Part shown: positions 1-4,283 of the stretch, piece by piece | Numbering within the stretch: position 1 is the stretch's first letter | Layout of the letters: the number at the start of each line of letters is the position of its first letter | Assembly (NCBI GenBank): GCA_011048855.1 | Contig: DSCZ01000389.1 | Span: forward strand, 1 to 6,277 | From: Desulfobacteraceae bacterium | GTDB taxonomy: Bacteria; Desulfobacterota; DSM-4660; Desulfatiglandales; Desulfatiglandaceae | DNA length: 6,277 nt | Reading direction: 5' to 3' | Notes under the pieces: model-generated | The model's input: the letters and a program-made list of their open reading frames with translations, nothing else | What the model was told of the DNA's origin: nothing | The model's database searches: none | Made by a program: the position numbers and the translations under genes

Positions 1-1
1 C

Positions 2-51
2 AATGTTCTGTAGTACCGCCGTCCCCGCCACGGCCTTTATTCGCCTGGAGT
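2..51 (+). repeat. Dispersed repeat A, copy 1 (50 bp)
   Basis: This 50-bp block is identical, base for base, to 2725-2774 in the same orientation. It contains a small hairpin, GCCGT (18-22) and ACGGC (30-34) around a seven-base C-rich loop, preceded by GTAG at 10-13. The match stops at base 52 on the right and at base 1 on the left. Because copy 1 lies at the window edge, homology further upstream cannot be judged beyond one mismatching base. It lies in non-coding sequence upstream of the hydrolase gene. The family is not one I can name. Confidence 0.9.
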
Positions 52-63
52 CTTTTAACGTTC

Positions 64-94
64 TGTGGGAGCGGATTGTATCCGCGAAATCCTT
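64..94 (+). repeat. REP-like palindromic element, copy 1
   Basis: These 31 bp are identical to 2616-2646. The core (65-87) has a GTGGGA lead, a perfect 6-bp stem GCGGAT/ATCCGC with loop TGT (71-85), then GA. This resembles the GTGGGAGCGG...CCGCGA repetitive extragenic palindromes known from Pseudomonas and other genomes, where a GT(A/G)G tetranucleotide precedes a hairpin. Here it stands alone, with no inverted partner nearby. The core ends 33 bp before the hydrolase start codon, so it could lie in the 5' untranslated leader. Confidence 0.8.
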
Positions 95-120
95 AATCCT
101 TACATTAAACCGGAGACTAT

Positions 121-732
121 ATGACAAGAGAAATCATTTTCATACAACAGGATGGGCCGGCGCTGGAATGCCTGCTGGAACGGGTCGAAGGCAGTCGCGC
201 GGTGGTGGTCACCCATCCCCATCCCCTTTATGGCGGGGACATGTATAACGATGTGGTCGAGACTGTTTCACAGGCCTACAAAAGAAATAATTTTACCACG
301 ATGCGCTTCAATTTTCGCGGGGTGGGCCGAAGCAGCGGCCTTTACGATCACGGAGCCGGTGAGCGGGACGATGTTGTCCGTGCTCTGGGGTATCTTATGG
401 ATCTCGAAAAATCCGAACTTCATCTCGCGGGGTACTCCTTCGGCGCCTGGGTTAACGGTATGGCACTGCGGCTTACCTCCGATGTCGCTTGTGCGGTCAT
501 GGTGTCTCCGCCGGTGGGGTTTCTGGATTTCGATGAAATGGAGCCGGACGAGCGTGTGAAACTTGTTCTGGCCGGCTCCAGAGATGACCTGGCTCCCGAA
601 TCGATGCTGCGGGAGGCCTGTAGGCTTTGGAACCCACAGGTGCGGCTGGAAATCTTAAACGGTGCCGATCATTTTTACGGGGGCCTGTTGCCGGAGGTCG
701 GCCGGATCATCGATGAATTTCTGCAGGCATGA
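121..732 (+). CDS. Alpha/beta hydrolase, COG2945 type
   Basis: A 203-residue cytosolic alpha/beta-fold hydrolase. The N-terminal strand ends in THPHPLYGGDMYNDVV (31-46), a signature of the COG2945 group of small predicted hydrolases. The nucleophile elbow is GYSFG (104-108) with catalytic Ser106. The likely acid is Asp155 or Asp156 in GSRDD, and the base is His184 in GADHFY, so the triad is complete and in the normal order. FNFRGVGRS (about 62-70) is the conserved loop after strand 4. There is no signal peptide or membrane segment, and the length is normal for the group. The ATG start is preceded by CGGAG five bases upstream. The substrate is unknown; family members are predicted esterases or acyl hydrolases. 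The gene appears to be transcribed alone, with a REP-like hairpin in front and a terminator behind. Confidence 0.9.
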   Translation: MTREIIFIQQDGPALECLLERVEGSRAVVVTHPHPLYGGDMYNDVVETVSQAYKRNNFTTMRFNFRGVGRSSGLYDHGAGERDDVVRALGYLMDLEKSELHLAGYSFGAWVNGMALRLTSDVACAVMVSPPVGFLDFDEMEPDERVKLVLAGSRDDLAPESMLREACRLWNPQVRLEILNGADHFYGGLLPEVGRIIDEFLQA

Positions 733-781
733 AATATTCGGTTGCAACTTTCAACTCTTACATGGTAGGAATTTGCGACAT

Positions 782-813
782 CCCGGTGAAAGGGGCGCGC
801 CGGGTTTTTATTT
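782..813 (+). terminator. Probable intrinsic terminator after the hydrolase gene
   Basis: CCCGGTG (782-788) pairs with CGCCGGG (798-804). This gives a 7-bp GC-rich stem with one G-T wobble and a nine-base loop, followed at once by TTTTTATTT. It lies 49 bp after the hydrolase stop and before the MarR ribosome binding site. It would separate the two transcription units unless there is readthrough. Confidence 0.65.
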
Positions 814-841
814 GATAGTAACTTGAACGGGAGATCGAGCG

Positions 842-1336
842 ATGGAATCCGGGGCCCGGAATGCCGGCGGCAGCCGCGTGTCCGAAATCACCAGGGAAGC
901 GCAAATGAAGGAAGTCATTTTTTCGATCCGCAGGCTCATGCAGGCCGGAGAAATGTATACCAAGGAGCTGGGGAAGAAATATCAGGTGAGCGCTCCCCAA
1001 CTATACTGTCTACTCACGCTCAACGATCACGGCCCGCTGCCTCCGTCTCAGATCGCCCGGTATATCCTCGTGAAATCGAGCACTGTGACCGGTATCGTCG
1101 ACAGGCTCGAACAGAAGGGGCTGGTCCAGCGCGTCCGAAATTCCAGGGATCGAAGGGTAATCAACATCAAACTGACCGATAAGGGCAGGGCGCTGGCCTG
1201 TAATGCCCCTCCGCCGATACAGCGAACGATCATGGACGGGTTGAAGCGTGTCTCCGACGGGCAGTTGACGGAGATAACCCGCGGGTTGAAGCTGCTCACG
1301 GATATGCTGGACGTGTGCGACCTGGAAGTAGAGTAG
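842..1336 (+). CDS. MarR-family transcriptional regulator
   Basis: A 164-residue winged-helix DNA-binding regulator of the MarR family, expected to bind DNA as a dimer in the cytoplasm. Helix 1 of the dimer interface begins around residues 15-43. The HTH covers about residues 66-93, with PPSQIARYI followed by the recognition helix KSSTVTGIVDRLEQKG (78-93). The wing is VRNSRDRRVINIKLTDKG (98-115), carrying the classic DxR and LTxxG motif. The C-terminal helices (about 120-162) complete the dimer domain. The chosen ATG has GGGAG eight bases upstream. An internal ATG at 905 also has an AGGGAAG in front and would trim the poorly conserved first 21 residues, so the exact start is uncertain. Ligand and targets are unknown. 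Its gene lies between an unrelated hydrolase and a convergent traB, and many MarR proteins control their own or adjacent genes. Confidence 0.9.
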   Translation: MESGARNAGGSRVSEITREAQMKEVIFSIRRLMQAGEMYTKELGKKYQVSAPQLYCLLTLNDHGPLPPSQIARYILVKSSTVTGIVDRLEQKGLVQRVRNSRDRRVINIKLTDKGRALACNAPPPIQRTIMDGLKRVSDGQLTEITRGLKLLTDMLDVCDLEVE

Positions 1337-1358
1337 CGTAGAATACTCGGAGGGCGCC

Positions 1359-2531
1359 TCAAGTCAACATCCTGGCCATCAACGGGATTGCGATGAAGGT
1401 TCCCGCCGAGCTTCCGATGTTCGTGAAGACGACGACCAGAAGAATCCTGGTGATCTTGTTTTTCCAGAAGCCTTTTATCGACACGATGTCTTCGGTCAGG
1501 CGCTCGAAGTCCTTTACCCTTGGTTTTCGAGTCATTGCCTCGACGATTCCGGCGACCCAGCCCGCGGCGATCATCGGGTTTATGGACGTGATCGGCGCTG
1601 CGGCCACCGCGCTGATTATCGTGATCGGGTGCGCGAGCGCGAGCGCCGCCCCGAGCCCTGCCATGACCGCGTTTGCCAGCACCCACCAGGTTATCATGCC
1701 GGTTGCTGCTTCAGCGCCGGCCTTTAGAAAACCTGCGATCACCAGTGCGACGATGCCTGCCGGGATGCCCCATTTCAGCACTTTGAGCGTATTTCCCCGC
1801 GGTGGGAGGTATTCAAGTTCGGTGACATCGACGGGTTTTTCCCAGTTGGCCATGATGCCCGGTACGTGCCCGGCCCCTGCGACGGCGACTATTTTGGGTC
1901 CGGGAGCGTTTCGGATTTTGTGTGCAAGGTAGCGGTCGCGCTCGTCGATCAACACCTGTTTCACCACCGGCAGGTTGCGGCTCAATTCAGCAAGAACGCC
2001 CTCGAGCATGTCCTGTTCTTTCAGTTTTTCGACGTCCTCTTCGGTTATGTCCGAGGCGCCCGGGATTGACATCAAGAAGTTGAAGGCAAGCTTGATTTTA
2101 GCCCAGAACCCGAGGTACCGCCAGGTCCGTGCGAGGGTCGTGCGGATGTCCCTGTCGGCCAGCGAGATCTCGGCGCCGCACTTTTCGGCCGCCTGGATCG
2201 CCCGCAGCATTTCTTCGCCGGGGCGGACACCGAGCTTCTGGGCGATTTTGCGCTGGAAAGAGGCCAGCAGGAGGTTGGAGAGAAGCACCAGGGCCTTCTT
2301 TTCCCTGACAACTTTCAGAAGGTTTGTTTCCTGCCATTTCTCCGGCTGGGTGAGGGCCTGGTACCTGGAAGAGCACAGCTCCACGCACACCGTGTCCGGG
2401 CGCTCTTCCTCGATAACCTGTTCGACCAGCCGAGCGCTTTCCATCGATACGTGCGCTGTTCCAACCAGCACGATTTCCTTGTCTTCAAAAAACAACCGGT
2501 GAACTGCGGAATTATCGTTGATTCGATCCAA
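1359..2531 (-). CDS. traB: TraB/PrgY-family membrane protein
   Basis: A 390-residue protein with a TraB N-terminal domain and a hydrophobic C-terminal half. The domain shows the paired motifs GTAHVS (24-29) and GAGHVPG (219-225), plus conserved VELCSSRY (50-57), LADRD (124-128) and ERDRYLA (197-203), as in the wider TraB/GumN/Tiki fold. Hydrophobic segments lie at about 254-269, 278-300, 303-316, 319-333 and 360-385, with the family motif HP...AAPITSINP at 301-319. The protein should sit in the inner membrane with a cytoplasmic or periplasmic TraB domain. PrgY of Enterococcus limits pheromone activity and the related Tiki proteins are metalloproteases, but the function of chromosomal bacterial copies like this one is not settled. 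The start is TTG, supported by AAGGAG ten bases upstream and by the absence of another start codon before the conserved first strand. It converges on the MarR gene (22-bp gap) and is divergent from icd. Confidence 0.88.
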   Translation of the reverse strand: MDRINDNSAVHRLFFEDKEIVLVGTAHVSMESARLVEQVIEEERPDTVCVELCSSRYQALTQPEKWQETNLLKVVREKKALVLLSNLLLASFQRKIAQKLGVRPGEEMLRAIQAAEKCGAEISLADRDIRTTLARTWRYLGFWAKIKLAFNFLMSIPGASDITEEDVEKLKEQDMLEGVLAELSRNLPVVKQVLIDERDRYLAHKIRNAPGPKIVAVAGAGHVPGIMANWEKPVDVTELEYLPPRGNTLKVLKWGIPAGIVALVIAGFLKAGAEAATGMITWWVLANAVMAGLGAALALAHPITIISAVAAAPITSINPMIAAGWVAGIVEAMTRKPRVKDFERLTEDIVSIKGFWKNKITRILLVVVFTNIGSSAGTFIAIPLMARMLT

Positions 2532-2541
2532 TATTCTTTTA

Positions 2542-2547
2542 CTCCTT
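2542..2547 (-). promoter_or_regulatory. Ribosome binding site of traB (decides TTG start)
   Basis: On the minus strand AAGGAG stands ten bases before the TTG at 2531-2529. It supports TTG initiation, since the next in-frame Met (residue 30) would remove the conserved GTAH motif. Confidence 0.75.
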
Positions 2548-2566
2548 GTCTTCGGAAAGGCTTTGC

Positions 2567-2593
2567 ATTATCACATGTCCTGCTGGTTTCCAA
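2567..2593 (-). promoter_or_regulatory. Weak candidate promoter for traB
   Basis: On the minus strand TTGGAA (2593-2588) is followed after 15 bases by GATAAT (2572-2567), which is five of six to the sigma-70 -10 consensus. The spacing is shorter than the preferred 17. It would start transcription close upstream of the traB ribosome binding site. This is a pattern match only. Confidence 0.22.
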
Positions 2594-2615
2594 GAGGTAT
2601 TTCAAGGCATGCCGG

Positions 2616-2646
2616 TGTGGGAGCGGATTGTATCCGCGAAATCCTT
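2616..2646 (+). repeat. REP-like palindromic element, copy 2
   Basis: Identical over 31 bp to 64-94. The GTGGGA lead is at 2617-2622, the stem GCGGAT/ATCCGC at 2623-2628 and 2632-2637, the loop is TGT, then GA. It is the left half of an inverted pair with 2678-2700. Confidence 0.8.
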
Positions 2647-2677
2647 GTTGTTATTGTATGCAGGTTGCGGACAACAA

Positions 2678-2700
2678 TCGCACTTAAAAAGTGCTCCCAC
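2678..2700 (-). repeat. REP-like element, inverted variant unit
   Basis: Read on the minus strand this is GTGGGA, then stem GCACTT/AAGTGC with loop TTT, then GA. The architecture and length are exactly those of the element at 2617-2639, but five of six stem bases per arm allow a different sequence while pairing stays perfect (GC shared, next four changed). With 2617-2639 it forms a BIME-like inverted pair. The outer arms GTGGGAGC (2617-2624) and GCTCCCAC (2693-2700) are complementary, and TTGTTGT (2645-2651) pairs with ACAACAA (2671-2677) inside. Confidence 0.72.
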
Positions 2701-2724
2701 GCTGCCGAGCTGAATTTTGGTTTT

Positions 2725-2774
2725 AATGTTCTGTAGTACCGCCGTCCCCGCCACGGCCTTTATTCGCCTGGAGT
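2725..2774 (+). repeat. Dispersed repeat A, copy 2 (50 bp)
   Basis: Identical to bases 2-51 and in the same orientation. The hairpin GCCGT/ACGGC is at 2741-2745 and 2753-2757. It follows the inverted REP-like pair by 24 bp. With copy 1 it brackets the hydrolase, marR and traB genes. Confidence 0.9.
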
Positions 2775-2806
2775 TCAGTCGTTGTCAGTTGAGCGCAAGC
2801 GGAACG

Positions 2807-2834
2807 GTTGTCGTTGTCGTAATCGTCATCGATC
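2807..2834. repeat. Degenerate hexamer array 1
   Basis: Four consecutive hexamers GTTGTC, GTTGTC, GTAATC, GTCATC then GATC. Changes are mostly confined to the middle positions, and the minus strand follows a purine-purine-pyrimidine period (GAT GAC GAT TAC GAC AAC). A related GTCGTTGTC sits just before it at about 2778-2786. Confidence 0.6.
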
Positions 2835-2860
2835 TTTTTGGACTGCCGAAATGAAATTTT

Positions 2861-2900
2861 GGCCTGGCCCGCACGGCCGGTGTAAGTGTTGGTGTTGGTG
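2861..2900 (+). repeat. Dispersed repeat C, copy 1 (40 bp)
   Basis: Forty bases identical to 6197-6236, same orientation. The GC-rich head (2861-2880) can form a hairpin from CTGGCC (2864-2869) and GGCCGG (2875-2880), with one wobble pair and loop CGCAC. The tail is the start of a hexamer array. With copy 2 it brackets the icd-aconitase operon. Confidence 0.9.
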
Positions 2901-2927
2901 TCGCTATCGGCGTCGGCGTCACAATCG
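2880..2927. repeat. Degenerate hexamer array 2
   Basis: Eight successive hexamers: GTGTAA, GTGTTG, GTGTTG, GTGTCG, CTATCG, GCGTCG, GCGTCA, CAATCG. The period is exact with no indels. Substitutions are mainly transitions that keep a purine/pyrimidine pattern of period three. The first three and a half units belong to repeat C. Confidence 0.65.
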
Positions 2928-2954
2928 TCTGTTTTCCATGCAGTGCTTTTTTCC

Positions 2955-2984
2955 GCCGGCTGACAGCTAGCAGCTGATCCCGGC
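2955..2984. repeat. Nested palindrome upstream of icd
   Basis: Outer arms GCCGG (2955-2959) and CCGGC (2980-2984) enclose inner arms CAGCT (2964-2968) and AGCTG (2972-2976), with loop AGC. It lies 65 bp before the icd start and is not followed by a T-tract in the icd direction, so it does not look like a terminator. It may be an operator, a leader hairpin, or one more repeat remnant. Confidence 0.45.
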
Positions 2985-3034
2985 TCCCTTTCGACTCCGA
3001 CGCCGAATAATGGTGTCTCAATATCAAGCGAAAG

Positions 3035-3041
3035 AAAGGAG
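3035..3041 (+). promoter_or_regulatory. Ribosome binding site of icd (decides TTG start)
   Basis: AAAGGAG lies seven bases before the in-frame TTG at 3049. The in-frame ATG at 3010 has no such site, and this Shine-Dalgarno would lie inside the reading frame if that ATG were used. Confidence 0.85.
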
Positions 3042-3048
3042 TAATACC

Positions 3049-4257
3049 TTGAATGGATCGTTGATCGAAACAGGACCTGGTAATTCATTGAATGTTCCCG
3101 AAGACCCGGTGATCCCTTATATCCCGGGAGACGGTGTTGGACCGGATATCTGGCGTGCATCGGCGCCGGTGTTCGATGCGGCCGTGAAAACCGCCTACCG
3201 CGGTGCTCGCCGCGTCGTGTGGCTTGAAGTGCCGGCCGGGGAAAGGGCGCACCGGGAAACCGGATTTTGGCTGCCGGAGGAAACGCTTGACACCCTGCGG
3301 CGCCACCGCGTGAGCATAAAGGGCCCCCTTGCGACCCCCGTGGGAGGCGGCCTGCGCAGCCTCAATGTGATGATCCGCCATAAGCTGGATCTTTATGCAT
3401 GCATCCGGCCGGTGCGTCATATATCCGGTGTCCCGTCTCCGGTGATTTGTCCCGATAATGTGGACATGGTGATTTTCCGAGAAAACACCGAAGATGTTTA
3501 TGCAGGGCTCGAGTGGCCCTCCGGAAGCGAGGAGGCGGCCGGCTTGATCCGCTATATCAACGAAAAACTCGGTGCCGAGATCCGGCCGGACTCCGCGCTG
3601 GGGCTCAAACCCATGAGCCCGTTCGGATCAAAGCGGCTCGTCAGGAAGGCCATTCAGTGGGCGCTGGAACATGGCTGCGGCAGCGTGACACTGGTTCACA
3701 AGGGGAACATCATGAAGTTCACGGAGGGAGCATTCCGGGAATGGGGCTATGAAATCGCACGCGACGAATTCCCGGACTCAACGGTCACCGAGGAAGATGT
3801 AACCCGGGGTGTTGCAGCGGAAGGGAAAATTGTGATAAAGGACCGGATCGCCGACGCCATGTTTCAGCAGGTCCTGCTGAGACCGCGCGAATACGACGTG
3901 CTCGCGATGCCGAACTTGAACGGCGATTATCTATCGGATGCACTGGCCGCGCAGGTCGGGGGGCTGGGCATGGCTCCCGGCGCCAATGTCGGAGACGAGG
4001 CGGCGGTATTCGAGGCAACCCACGGAACCGCCCCGAAATACGCCGGAAAAGATGTCATCAACCCCGGGTCCATGATACTTTCCGGAGCGCTGATGTTCGA
4101 TCACATCGGATGGGGAGAAGCGGCGGAAAAAATCCGGACCGCGCTTGAACGGACCATTCTTGACGGGGTTGTCACCTACGACCTGGCCCGTCAGCTTGAA
4201 CTTGCGACGAAAGTCGGCTGCTCGGCGTTCGGCCGGGCGGTGGTGGAAAGAATGTAG
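3049..4257 (+). CDS. icd: Isocitrate dehydrogenase (NADP+)
   Basis: A 402-residue cytosolic enzyme that oxidatively decarboxylates isocitrate to 2-oxoglutarate with NADP+ in the TCA cycle. It matches the E. coli Icd type throughout: [14 protein letters not shown] near the start, [16 protein letters not shown] (about 91-106), IRPVR (119-123), [31 protein letters not shown] and [17 protein letters not shown] (289-305). Substrate residues include Ser104 (E. coli Ser113, the AceK phosphorylation site), Asn106, Arg110 and Arg120; Asp293 and Asp297 match the metal ligands Asp307 and Asp311. Lys330, Tyr331, Tyr377 and Arg381 equal E. coli Lys344, Tyr345, Tyr391 and Arg395, the NADP-specificity set. 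It is slightly shorter than the 416 residues of E. coli Icd because of a tighter loop near residue 245. The TTG start is chosen for its Shine-Dalgarno; an ATG at 3010 would add 13 residues. It is the first gene of an operon with aconitase. Confidence 0.96.
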   Translation: MNGSLIETGPGNSLNVPEDPVIPYIPGDGVGPDIWRASAPVFDAAVKTAYRGARRVVWLEVPAGERAHRETGFWLPEETLDTLRRHRVSIKGPLATPVGGGLRSLNVMIRHKLDLYACIRPVRHISGVPSPVICPDNVDMVIFRENTEDVYAGLEWPSGSEEAAGLIRYINEKLGAEIRPDSALGLKPMSPFGSKRLVRKAIQWALEHGCGSVTLVHKGNIMKFTEGAFREWGYEIARDEFPDSTVTEEDVTRGVAAEGKIVIKDRIADAMFQQVLLRPREYDVLAMPNLNGDYLSDALAAQVGGLGMAPGANVGDEAAVFEATHGTAPKYAGKDVINPGSMILSGALMFDHIGWGEAAEKIRTALERTILDGVVTYDLARQLELATKVGCSAFGRAVVERM

Positions 4258-4267
4258 AGAAAGTATT

Positions 4268-4275
4268 AAAAGGAG
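4268..4275 (+). promoter_or_regulatory. Ribosome binding site of aconitase (decides TTG start)
   Basis: AAAAGGAG begins 11 bases after the icd stop codon and ends eight bases before TTG at 4284. No ATG lies in the correct frame nearby, so the start is TTG. Confidence 0.85.
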
Positions 4276-4283
4276 AACGTATT

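Larger units (their letters stand above)
2548..3034. other. Repeat-dense intergenic region between traB and icd
   Basis: About 490 bp with no convincing gene. From left to right it holds a possible traB promoter, an inverted REP-like pair (2617-2700), repeat A copy 2 (2725-2774), a degenerate hexamer array (2807-2834), repeat C copy 1 (2861-2900) running into a second hexamer array (2880-2927), and a nested palindrome (2955-2984). The open frames that cross it read low-complexity Asp/Asn/Thr or Cys/Arg strings produced by the hexamers and then run antisense into icd. I therefore treat it as non-coding. The promoter of the icd operon must lie here or within the repeats, but no clear -35/-10 pair stands out. 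Confidence 0.75.

Noticed and set aside
3..248. Plus-strand frame of 81 codons at the window start
   Set aside because: It runs through repeat A and the REP-like element and then overlaps the well-supported hydrolase in another frame.
741..748. GTTGCAAC palindrome before marR as a MarR operator
   Set aside because: An 8-bp palindrome is too short and lies before the terminator, with no second copy near a promoter to support it.
1337..1358. Bidirectional terminator between marR and traB
   Set aside because: The 22-bp gap has only the short palindrome GGCGCC and no T-tract on either strand.
1393..1932. Plus-strand open frame of 179 codons opposite traB
   Set aside because: It is a shadow of traB; the minus strand carries the conserved TraB motifs and the ribosome binding site.
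2616..2774. Possible CRISPR array
   Set aside because: The repeats are different from each other, include an inverted unit, and lack regular spacers and any cas gene.
2782..2970. Plus-strand open frame rich in Cys, Arg and Trp
   Set aside because: The composition comes from the G/T-rich hexamer arrays and no protein motif is visible.
3010..3012. Upstream ATG as the icd start
   Set aside because: No Shine-Dalgarno precedes it, and the strong AAAGGAG site at 3035-3041 is placed correctly for the in-frame TTG at 3049.
2723..3160. Minus-strand open frame of 145 codons with Asp/Asn/Thr-rich stretches
   Set aside because: Its first half is antisense to the conserved start of icd and its second half reads through hexamer arrays and repeat C and A. 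It has no domain and no clear ribosome binding site.
3350..3357. GTGGGAGG-like string in icd as another REP unit
   Set aside because: It encodes the conserved VGGG motif and has no following stem-loop of the REP type.
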